Shown here in pieces: positions 34,468 through 41,558 of a DNA stretch of 64,000 bases. The stretch lies in assembly GCF_006438825.1 (NCBI RefSeq), contig NZ_RCZP01000002.1, positions 280,568-344,567 on the forward strand. The letters are read 5' to 3'. Every line of letters starts with the position of its first letter. The first letter of the stretch is position 1. The position numbers and the translations under genes were made by a program. A model generated the notes under the pieces. That model was not told the DNA's origin. It saw only the letters and a list, made by a program, of their open reading frames with translations, and did not search any database. Source of the DNA: Muricoccus nepalensis (GTDB lineage Bacteria > Pseudomonadota > Alphaproteobacteria > Acetobacterales > Acetobacteraceae).

Positions 34468-35162
34468 GGCGGGGGGCGCAGAAGGACCTCGTGGGGGCGG
34501 AAGGCCGCCTCCAGCCGCGCCGGCGCGAAGCGTGGGGCGGGGTCGTCCGCGACCAGGCCGCCCGCCTGGGAGGCGTGGGCCGCGACCGCCGCGCGCTTCG
34601 CCTCGAGCCCCGCGGCGATGCCGAGGCGCCAGCCCTCCGCGCCCTCGGGCCGGTCCGCCCCCGCGCAGGAGAGGTGGCCGAGGCCATTGCGCCGCGCGAC
34701 CTCGGCCGCGATGCGGTGGGCGGCGCGGCGGGCGGGGTCACCCTCGGCCGGCCAGGGGGCGACCACGAGGTTGCAGTCCCGCGCCCAGGTGACGAGCGAG
34801 ACGGCGTTCACGACCGCCTCGAAGACGGGGCCCGCCTCCGGGGTGGGGCCGTCGAAGAGGCCGGCCATGAGCAGGCGCTCGGGGCGGAGGCCGAGGCGGC
34901 GCACGGCCTCGCGCGTCTCCCGCTCCCGCTCCGCCGCCAGGCGGTCCGGGGGCCAGGCCGCCGAGCCCGGGTGCGACCCGCTGCCGTCGTGCAGCACCAT
35001 GACGAAGGGCTGGCGGCCGCGCCGGCAGGAGAGGGCGATCAGCCCGCCGCAGTCGAGGCTCTCGTCCCCCGGCTGGAGCGCGAGGACGAGGATGTTCTCG
35101 TCGCCGGTGATGGCATCGAGGCCGGCCTCCGGCAGCGCCGCGTCGATGGGCAGGGGGGCCAA
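34464..35162 (-). CDS. PIG-L/LmbE-family protein with degenerate metal-binding motif
   Basis: 232 aa, TTG start (35162) chosen because no ATG/GTG is suitable. The motif that normally reads HPDDE (Zn2+ His and catalytic Asp) is QPGDE here (residues 30-34). The second half of the metal site, normally PH-DH-type, reads GDPARRAAH. The rest keeps the fold (ESLDCGGLIA, VLHDGSGSHPGS, ERETREAVRRLGL). This suggests loss of deacetylase activity or a changed function. It is divergent from the Rieske operon. Confidence 0.72.
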   Translation of the reverse strand: MAPLPIDAALPEAGLDAITGDENILVLALQPGDESLDCGGLIALSCRRGRQPFVMVLHDGSGSHPGSAAWPPDRLAAERERETREAVRRLGLRPERLLMAGLFDGPTPEAGPVFEAVVNAVSLVTWARDCNLVVAPWPAEGDPARRAAHRIAAEVARRNGLGHLSCAGADRPEGAEGWRLGIAAGLEAKRAAVAAHASQAGGLVADDPAPRFAPARLEAAFRPHEVLLRPPP

Positions 35163-35313
35163 GGTCGTGCTCCGCCTCGCGATGTCGCCCGCAGGATAGG
35201 CGGCGGGGGAGGGGGTGGCCAGGACCGGCGGGGGGCGGAATAATGCCCCCGCGTGCCCTTGCCGGAGCGGCCGCGCCGGATCCCCCCGGGCGCGGAGACC
35301 TGAGGAGCCCCCC

Positions 35314-36597
35314 ATGGACCAGCACCCCCCGCGCGGCCCGATGCCGGAATCCCTGGCCGTCTTCCCGCGCGCCGACGGCTCGCGCGTTCCCTACAAGGTC
35401 TTCAGCGACGCCGAGATCTACGCGCTGGAGCAGGAGCGCATCTATCGCGGCCCGACCTGGAACTTCCTGGGCCTGGAGGCGGAGATCCCGAAGCCCGGCG
35501 ACTACAAGAGCAGCTTCATCGGCGACACCCCCGTGGTGATGACGCGCACCGAGGACGGGACGCTGGCGGCCTGGGTGAACCGCTGCGCGCATCGCGGTGC
35601 CATGGTGTGCCGGCTGCCGCGCGGCAACGCGCTATCGCATTCCTGCGTCTACCACCAGTGGAGCTTCGGCACGAAAGGCAACCTGCAGGGCGTGCCCTTC
35701 CGGCGCGGCCAGAAGGACGCGACGGGCATGCCGAAGGACTTCGACCCCAAGCGGCACAACCTGCACCAGCTCCGGGTGGAGAGCTACCGCGGCCTCGTCT
35801 TCGCGACCTTCAGCGACACGGTGGAGCCGCTGGCCGACTACATCGGCCCCGAGATGCGGCCCTATGTGGACCGGGTCTTCCACAAGCCCGTCGTCTACCT
35901 CGGCTGCACGCGGCAGTACTCGGACAGCAACTGGAAGCTCTACATCGAGAACGTGAAGGACCCCTATCACGCCAGCCTGCTGCACCTCTTCCACACCACC
36001 TTCAACATCTTCCGGGTCGGCATGCGGGCGCGCTGCCTGCCGGACGCGAAGGCCGGCCTGCACAGCGTGATCTTCGTCATGAAGAACGAGGAGGAGAACG
36101 CGGCGGACTACAAGAGCCAGGGCATCCGCTCCTACGACGAGGGCTTCCGGCTGGAGGACGATTCCATCCTCGCGCTGGAGAAGGAGTACGAGGAGGTCGC
36201 GACGAACCAGATCCAGCCGATCTTCCCGCAGCTCGTCATTCAGCAGATCCACAACACGCTCGTCGCGCGGCAGATCCTGCCGAAGGGGCCGGACCACTTC
36301 GAGCTTGTCTTCCACTTCTTCGGCTACGAGGACGACACGCCGGCGATGAGGAAGCTGCGGATCAAGCAGGCGAACCTCGTCGGCCCTGCCGGCTACATCT
36401 CCATGGAGGACACGGAGGCGACGGAGCTCGTGCAGCGCGGCACGTACCGGGACGCCGACAAGGCCTCGGTCATCGACATGTCCCGCGACGCGCCGGAGCG
36501 CCGGGACACGCTCATCTCGGAGCAGCTCATCCGGCAGTTCTGGATGGGCTACCAGAAGCTCATGGGCTTCGACGCGCCGGCGGCCGCCGCGGAATGA
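35314..36597 (+). CDS. Rieske-type aromatic ring-hydroxylating oxygenase, alpha subunit
   Basis: 427 aa, ATG 35314 with GAGGAG upstream. The Rieske [2Fe-2S] site CAHRG (Cys91, His93) and CVYHQW (Cys111, His114) is intact. The mononuclear iron site has ENVKDPYHASLLH (bridging Asp216, His219, His224). This matches alpha subunits of the anthranilate/salicylate/terephthalate oxygenase class, which hydroxylate carboxylated aromatics. Its end overlaps the beta-subunit start by 4 bp. No ferredoxin reductase is encoded in the operon or elsewhere in the window. Confidence 0.94.
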   Translation: MDQHPPRGPMPESLAVFPRADGSRVPYKVFSDAEIYALEQERIYRGPTWNFLGLEAEIPKPGDYKSSFIGDTPVVMTRTEDGTLAAWVNRCAHRGAMVCRLPRGNALSHSCVYHQWSFGTKGNLQGVPFRRGQKDATGMPKDFDPKRHNLHQLRVESYRGLVFATFSDTVEPLADYIGPEMRPYVDRVFHKPVVYLGCTRQYSDSNWKLYIENVKDPYHASLLHLFHTTFNIFRVGMRARCLPDAKAGLHSVIFVMKNEEENAADYKSQGIRSYDEGFRLEDDSILALEKEYEEVATNQIQPIFPQLVIQQIHNTLVARQILPKGPDHFELVFHFFGYEDDTPAMRKLRIKQANLVGPAGYISMEDTEATELVQRGTYRDADKASVIDMSRDAPERRDTLISEQLIRQFWMGYQKLMGFDAPAAAAE

Positions 36598-37076
36598 GCG
36601 GGGCCGAGGACCTGATGCTGCGCCTGGAGCTGATGTCGCTCCAGGACCGCTACGTCGCCGCGATCGACAACGACCGGATCGAGGAGTGGCCGGGCTTCTT
36701 CGTGGAGGACTGCCTCTACGAGATCGTCTCCCGCGAGAACGAGGAGGCGGGGCTCCCCGCGCCGGTGATCCACTGCGACAGCGCGCGCATGCTGCGCGAC
36801 CGCGTGCTCGCGCTGCGCCACGCCAACATCTACGAGAAGCCGGCCTACCGCCACCTGGTCTCGGGCCTGGAGTGGAGGGCGGAGGCGGATGGCAGCCTCT
36901 CGGTCTCCAGCAGCTACGTCGTGGTGAACACCTCGCTGGAGGGCGAATCCAGCATCTACCAGGCCGGGCGCTACCTGGACCAGGTCGTGCGCACCCCGGA
37001 CGGCCTGCGCTTCCGGCAGAAGCGCTGCATCTACGACACGCTGCGCGTGCAGACCCTGCTCGCCTTCCCGATCTGA
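36594..37076 (+). CDS. Ring-hydroxylating oxygenase, small (beta) subunit
   Basis: 160 aa of the SnoaL-like/NTF2 fold. Typical beta-subunit segments are YVAAIDNDRIEEWPGFFVEDCLYEIVSREN near the N-terminus and YQAGRYLDQV towards the C-terminus. It is structural: it stabilises the alpha3beta3 hexamer and has no cofactor. The start overlaps the alpha-subunit stop by 4 bp. It is followed by the ferredoxin gene after 11 bp. Confidence 0.92.
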   Translation: MSGAEDLMLRLELMSLQDRYVAAIDNDRIEEWPGFFVEDCLYEIVSRENEEAGLPAPVIHCDSARMLRDRVLALRHANIYEKPAYRHLVSGLEWRAEADGSLSVSSSYVVVNTSLEGESSIYQAGRYLDQVVRTPDGLRFRQKRCIYDTLRVQTLLAFPI

Positions 37077-37087
37077 GAGGCCCGATA

Positions 37088-37396
37088 ATGAGCGAATGGC
37101 ACGACGCCGCGGACGCCGGCGCGGTGGTGGAGGAGGAGGTGCTGGGCTGCGTCGTCGCCGGCCTGCCCGTCGCCTTGTTCCGGGTGGAGGGGAAGGTCTT
37201 CGCGCTGCACGACCTCTGCTCGCACGGCCACGCGCGGCTGTCGGAGGGCTTCGTCGAGGACGGCTGCGTGGAGTGCCCGCTGCACCAGGGGCTGGTCGAC
37301 ATCCGCACGGGCGCGCCGCGCACGGCGCCGATCAGCGAGCCCGTGCGCAGCCTCCCCGCGCGCGAGGTGGACGGGCGCGTGCAGGTGCAGCTCTAG
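37088..37396 (+). CDS. Rieske-type [2Fe-2S] ferredoxin
   Basis: 102 aa. A Rieske domain with Cys44 and His46 (CSHGH) and Cys63 and His66 (CPLH), as in biphenyl/naphthalene-type oxygenase ferredoxins. It transfers electrons to the oxygenase alpha subunit and is the last gene of the three-gene oxygenase operon. It is separated by only 5 bp from the convergent GntR gene. A reductase must be supplied from elsewhere. Confidence 0.93.
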   Translation: MSEWHDAADAGAVVEEEVLGCVVAGLPVALFRVEGKVFALHDLCSHGHARLSEGFVEDGCVECPLHQGLVDIRTGAPRTAPISEPVRSLPAREVDGRVQVQL

Positions 37397-37401
37397 CGGG
37401 G

Positions 37402-38067
37402 TCAGTCCCCGAACATGTAGCCCTGCACGAAGAGGATGTGCTCGCGCATCACGCGCCTTGCCTCCGCGCGGTCGCGCTGCCGGACGGCGTCCACCATCGC
37501 GTGGTGCTGGGCCTGCAGGATGGCGCGGTGCTCGGCCGTGTTGCCGCGGGCCTTGAGCCGGCCCCAGTCGGTCCGCTCCCGCACACGGGCGAGGGAGCGG
37601 GACATGGCGATGACGGCGCCGTTGTGCGTGCCGGTCGCGAAGGCGTCGTGCAGGGCGGCGTCCCAGCGCTCGAAGGCGGCGAGGTCCGCCGCCTCGTCCG
37701 TGCCGCGCAGGCACTCGGCCATGCGCGCGATGTCCGCCTGGCCCGCGCGGGCGACGGCCAGCGAGATCATCTCGGGCTCGAGGATGAGGCGGCACTCGAC
37801 GACGTCGGACGGGCTGAGGCTCTCGTCCGGCGCTGGGGCGGGGTCGGCGCGGAAGGTGCCGCGGCCGACATGCCGGTGGATCAACCCCTGCTGCTCCAGC
37901 CCATCCAGCGCGCGGCGGACGGTGTTGCGGGCGACGCCGTAGCGGGCGCCGAGGTCGCGCTCCGTCGGCAGGCGCTCGCCCGCGCGCCAGCGGTCGGCCC
38001 GCAGGTCGCGCGCCAGGGCCTCCTGCAGGGCGACCGCGCCGAGGCGCTCTTTCGTGACTTCCGCCAT
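37402..38067 (-). CDS. GntR/FadR-subfamily (FCD) transcriptional regulator
   Basis: 221 aa: winged helix with LPTERDLGARYGVARNTVRRALDGLEQQGLI (about 30-60), then an FCD ligand domain (about 85-210). The start chosen is ATG 38067, so that the inverted repeat at 38092-38124 lies in the promoter rather than the coding region; ATG 38109 is alternative. It is divergent from the long catabolic run starting at 38159 and probably represses it, sensing the pathway substrate. Confidence 0.9.
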   Translation of the reverse strand: MAEVTKERLGAVALQEALARDLRADRWRAGERLPTERDLGARYGVARNTVRRALDGLEQQGLIHRHVGRGTFRADPAPAPDESLSPSDVVECRLILEPEMISLAVARAGQADIARMAECLRGTDEAADLAAFERWDAALHDAFATGTHNGAVIAMSRSLARVRERTDWGRLKARGNTAEHRAILQAQHHAMVDAVRQRDRAEARRVMREHILFVQGYMFGD

Positions 38068-38091
38068 CGCCTCGAATGTCTTGACCGGATC

Positions 38092-38144
38092 AACCAATGA
38101 GCGGACCATAAGCCCATATTGGTTCACTGAGAAGCCAGATTGGT
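38092..38144. promoter_or_regulatory. Inverted repeat operator between GntR gene and catabolic run
   Basis: AACCAAT (38092-38098) and ATTGGTT (38118-38124) form perfect arms 19 bp apart. A third ATTGGT half-site lies at 38139-38144, close to the start of the FAH-family gene. It is in the 91-bp divergent promoter between the regulator and the long run, in AT-rich sequence that contrasts with its surroundings, and is a strong candidate operator. Confidence 0.65.
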
Positions 38145-38158
38145 ATAGAGGGCGCCGC

Positions 38159-39073
38159 ATGAAGCTCGCGATGATCCGGACGGGGGGCGCGGCGCGCCCG
38201 GTGCGCGTGGACGAGGCCGGGCGCCGCTTCTGGCCGGTCGAGGCGCTCGCCCCCGGCCTGCCCACGGACATGGTGGGGCTGATCGCGGCGCTCTCCGCGG
38301 GCGCCACCCTCCCGGAGCCGACCGGCGAGGGCCAGCCGCTGGACGAGGCCGCCCTGCTGGCGCCGCTGCCCAACCCGCCGCGGAACATCTTCTGCGTGGG
38401 CAAGAACTATTACGCCCACGCGCGGGAGTTCGCGGGCAGCGGCTACGACTCCTCCTCCACGGGCGCGGCGGACGCGGTGCCCAAGGCGCCGATCATCTTC
38501 ACCAAGCCGCTCACCTCCATTTCCGGCCCCTGGGACGACATCCCGCTGGTGCCGGGGCTGGACGCGGAGGTGGACTACGAGGCGGAGCTGGCCGTGGTCA
38601 TCGGCCGCGGCGGGCGCTGCATCACCAAGGCCGAGGCGATGGGCCATGTCTTCGGCTACACCGTGGTGAACGACGTCACCGCCCGCGACCTGCAGGGCAA
38701 GCACAAGCAATGGCTGCTGGGGAAGGGCATCGACGGCTTCTGCCCCATGGGCCCCTGGATCGTGACGGCCGACGAGGTCGACGTCGCGACGATGCGCCTC
38801 ACCTGCGCGGTGAACGGCGAGGCGCGGCAGGACGCCGTCACGTCCGACCTCATCTTCGACATCCCGACGCTGATCGAGACCATCTCGCTCAGCATGGCGC
38901 TGCTGCCGGGCGACGTGATCGCGACGGGCACGCCGGAGGGGGTGGGCATCGGCTTCAAGCCGCCGCGCTTCCTGCGGGACGGCGACGTCGTGGAATGCGC
39001 GATCGAGGGCATCGGGCGCATCCGCAACACCCTGCGGCGCGCCGACCCGGCCGCGCTGCGCGGCGCGGCCTGA
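38159..39073 (+). CDS. Fumarylacetoacetate hydrolase (FAH)-family protein
   Basis: 304 aa with the FAH fold. PRNIFCVGKNYYAHARE (about 74-90) is the usual motif, the metal site has the acidic pair in DAEVDYEAELAVVIG (about 140-154), and FGYTVVNDVTARDLQ and GTPEGVGIG follow. Related enzymes hydrolyse beta-diketones or hydrate/decarboxylate oxo-acids in aromatic meta-cleavage routes. It is the first gene of an eight-gene run, downstream of a putative operator. Confidence 0.92.
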   Translation: MKLAMIRTGGAARPVRVDEAGRRFWPVEALAPGLPTDMVGLIAALSAGATLPEPTGEGQPLDEAALLAPLPNPPRNIFCVGKNYYAHAREFAGSGYDSSSTGAADAVPKAPIIFTKPLTSISGPWDDIPLVPGLDAEVDYEAELAVVIGRGGRCITKAEAMGHVFGYTVVNDVTARDLQGKHKQWLLGKGIDGFCPMGPWIVTADEVDVATMRLTCAVNGEARQDAVTSDLIFDIPTLIETISLSMALLPGDVIATGTPEGVGIGFKPPRFLRDGDVVECAIEGIGRIRNTLRRADPAALRGAA

Positions 39074-39124
39074 GCCGTCGGCGCGCGTGACGGGCGGCGC
39101 GGCCGCCAGCGGGAGGGAACGAAG

Positions 39125-40102
39125 GTGCTCTATCGTCGCGGCGTGATGGCTGCCCTGGGCGCGCTGGCGCCGCTTTCCGCGCGGGCGCAGGCGCCGGCCT
39201 GGCCGACGCGCGCCATCCAGATGATCGTCGCCTTCCCGCCGGGCGGGCAGGCCGACGTGACGGCGCGCCCGCTCGCCTCGGCGCTGGAGCGGGTGCTGGG
39301 CCAGGCGGTGCCGGTGGTGAACCGCGCGGGCGCCGGCGGCATCGTCGGCAGCGCGAGCGTCGCCCGCGCGGCGCCGGACGGCTACACCTCGCTCCTCGCG
39401 CTCTCCTCGCTCGCCATGCTGCCGGAGAGCGAGCGCATCCAGGGCCGCGTGCCCGCCTACACCGTCGAGCAGCTCGCGCCCGTCGCGCGCATCACCGCCG
39501 ACCCGACCGTGCTGGTCGTGCCCGCGAATTCGCCCTGGCGCTCGATAGAGGAGTTCGTGGCGGACGCGAAGCGGCGGCCGGGCGCGATCACCTACGGCTC
39601 GGCGGGCAACTACTCCACGCTCCATGTCGCCATGGCGATGCTAACGGGGGCGGCCGGGATCGACCTGCTGCACGTTCCCTTCCAGGGCGGCGGCCCCGCG
39701 CTGACCGCGCTGCTCTCGGGCACGCTGGACGCGCTCGCCTCCGGCCCCGGCCCCGCGCTGTCGCACGTGAAGGAGGGGCGGCTGCGCGCGCTGGCGAGCT
39801 GGGGCCGCGAGCGCATCCCGGGCTTCGAGGCGGTGCCGACCTTCATCGAGCTCGGCTATCATGACGTCGAGTTCTACATCTGGACCGGCTTCTTCGTGCC
39901 CGTCGCGACGCCCGCGCCAATCCAGGCGCGCCTGCGCGAGGCGCTGCGGGGGTTGTGCGAGAAGGACGAGGGGCTGAGGCGCGCGTTGGACGCGGCGGGC
40001 AGCCCCATCGCCTACCAGGACGGCGAGGCCTTCGAGCGCTTCTTTCGCGAGGACAGCGCGCGGCTGGTGCGCGCGGTGCAGCGGATCGGCAAGGTCGATT
40101 GA
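39125..40102 (+). CDS. Bug/TctC-family periplasmic substrate-binding protein
   Basis: 325 aa, GTG start with GGAGG upstream. A short signal peptide ends near ARA|QAP. The mature part begins WPTRAIQMIVAFPPGGQAD, with PVVNRAGAGGIVG and APDGYT; ligand-binding loops differ from the following Bug protein. The gap to the FAH-family gene is 51 bp. It may import the substrate or an intermediate of the pathway. Confidence 0.92.
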   Translation: MLYRRGVMAALGALAPLSARAQAPAWPTRAIQMIVAFPPGGQADVTARPLASALERVLGQAVPVVNRAGAGGIVGSASVARAAPDGYTSLLALSSLAMLPESERIQGRVPAYTVEQLAPVARITADPTVLVVPANSPWRSIEEFVADAKRRPGAITYGSAGNYSTLHVAMAMLTGAAGIDLLHVPFQGGGPALTALLSGTLDALASGPGPALSHVKEGRLRALASWGRERIPGFEAVPTFIELGYHDVEFYIWTGFFVPVATPAPIQARLREALRGLCEKDEGLRRALDAAGSPIAYQDGEAFERFFREDSARLVRAVQRIGKVD

Positions 40103-40124
40103 GGCGTTGGAAAGGGATGGCACG

Positions 40125-41099
40125 ATGAGGACGGGCGTCACGCGGCGCGGCCTGGGCCTGCTGGCGGCGGGGGGGCTGGCCGTGCCCGCCCTCGCGCAGG
40201 AGGCGCCCTGGCCGAGCCGGCCGGTGCGGATCATCGTGCCGTTCGGCGCGGGCGGATCCGCCGACATCGCGGCGCGCAACGTGGCGGAGGCGCTCTCGGG
40301 CTCGCTCGGCCAGCCCTTCGTCATCGAAAACCGGCCGGGCGCGGGCGCCGTGATCGGGACGGACGTCGTCGCGAAGGCGGCGCCCGACGGCTACACGATC
40401 CTGATGATGTCCAACACGCACACGGCGAACGAGACGCTCATCCGCAACCGCCCCTATGTGCTGATGCGCGACCTCGCGCCCGTGGCCGCGGTGAACGTCG
40501 CGCACCACGTCCTCGCGGTGCATCCCTCGCTCGGCGTCAGCAGCGTGGCGGAGCTGATCGCCAAGGCGAAGGCGGCGCCGGGGACGATCGACTACGCCTC
40601 CTCCGGGCCCGGCACGCCCTACCACATCGCGGGCGAGGTCTTCCGCGCGATGACGGGGATCGAGATCCAGCACATCCCCTTCCGCTCCTCGGGCGAGGCG
40701 CGCACGGCGGTGATCTCCGGCACGGTGCCGATGATGTTCGACGCCATCCCGACCATGGAGCCGCACCTGCAGGGCGGGCGCGCCAAGGGTCTCGCGACCA
40801 CCGGCCCGCAGCGCGACCTGCTGCTGCCTTCCCTGCCCTCCGTGGCCGAGACGGTGCAGGGCTACGAGGCCTCGATCTGGCTCGGGCTGATGGCGCCGGC
40901 GGCGATCCCGAAGCCGATCGTGGAGCGGCTGAACGGCGCGGTGAACGCCTGGCTGGCCCGGCCGCAGACGCTCGACGCCATGGCCAAGCAGGGCGCGCAG
41001 CCCATGCCGATGTCGGTGGCCGAGTTCGACGCCTTCCTGCGCAAGGACGTCGAGACCCAGCGCAACTACGTCACCATGGCGAAGATCGAGGTCAACTAG
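40125..41099 (+). CDS. Bug/TctC-family periplasmic substrate-binding protein
   Basis: 324 aa. Signal peptide MRTGVTRRGLGLLAAGGLAVPALAQ-. The mature part starts EAPWPSRPVRIIVPFGAGG and holds VIENRPGAGAVIG and APDGYTIL. Its stop is immediately followed by the GTG of the molybdenum-hydroxylase small subunit, which argues for one transcript. It lies 22 bp after another Bug gene but is clearly not a recent duplicate of it. Confidence 0.92.
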   Translation: MRTGVTRRGLGLLAAGGLAVPALAQEAPWPSRPVRIIVPFGAGGSADIAARNVAEALSGSLGQPFVIENRPGAGAVIGTDVVAKAAPDGYTILMMSNTHTANETLIRNRPYVLMRDLAPVAAVNVAHHVLAVHPSLGVSSVAELIAKAKAAPGTIDYASSGPGTPYHIAGEVFRAMTGIEIQHIPFRSSGEARTAVISGTVPMMFDAIPTMEPHLQGGRAKGLATTGPQRDLLLPSLPSVAETVQGYEASIWLGLMAPAAIPKPIVERLNGAVNAWLARPQTLDAMAKQGAQPMPMSVAEFDAFLRKDVETQRNYVTMAKIEVN

Positions 41100-41558
41100 G
41101 TGCCCGTCGCCTTCACCCTCAACGGCGCGCCGGTGCGGGTGGAGGCGCCGGAGGGCATGACGCTGCTGCACGCGCTGCGCGGCCCGCTTGGCCTGAGCGG
41201 CCCGCGCTTCGGCTGCGGCGCGGAGGCCTGCGGCTGCTGCTACGTCACCATCGACGGCGAGCCGCGCCCCTCCTGCGCGCTGCCGGCCGAGGCGGTGGCG
41301 GGCCGGTCGGTCGGCACGGTGGAGGGGTTGGGAACGCCCGAGGCGCCGCATCCCGTGCAGGCGGCCTTCCTCGAGGAGCAGGCGGGGCAGTGCGGCTACT
41401 GCCTCTCGGGCATCCTCGTCAGCGCCGCCGCCCTGCTCGAGCGGAACCCCGACCCGGACGAGGCGGCGGTGCGGGCGGCGCTGGAGCCGCATCTCTGCCG
41501 CTGCGGCGCGCAGAACCGGATGGTCCGCGCCGTGCTGCGCGCGGCGAGGGCCGCGTGA
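41100..41558 (+). CDS. Molybdenum hydroxylase [2Fe-2S] small subunit
   Basis: 152 aa carrying two [2Fe-2S] clusters: plant-type Cys39, Cys44, Cys47 and Cys59, then the second cluster Cys98, Cys101, Cys133 and Cys135 (QCGYC ... CRC). This is the small subunit of xanthine-dehydrogenase-family enzymes of the isoquinoline/nicotinate type. GTG start directly after the TAG of the Bug gene. It overlaps the large subunit by 4 bp. No FAD subunit is present, so electrons may pass to a cytochrome. Confidence 0.94.
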   Translation: MPVAFTLNGAPVRVEAPEGMTLLHALRGPLGLSGPRFGCGAEACGCCYVTIDGEPRPSCALPAEAVAGRSVGTVEGLGTPEAPHPVQAAFLEEQAGQCGYCLSGILVSAAALLERNPDPDEAAVRAALEPHLCRCGAQNRMVRAVLRAARAA

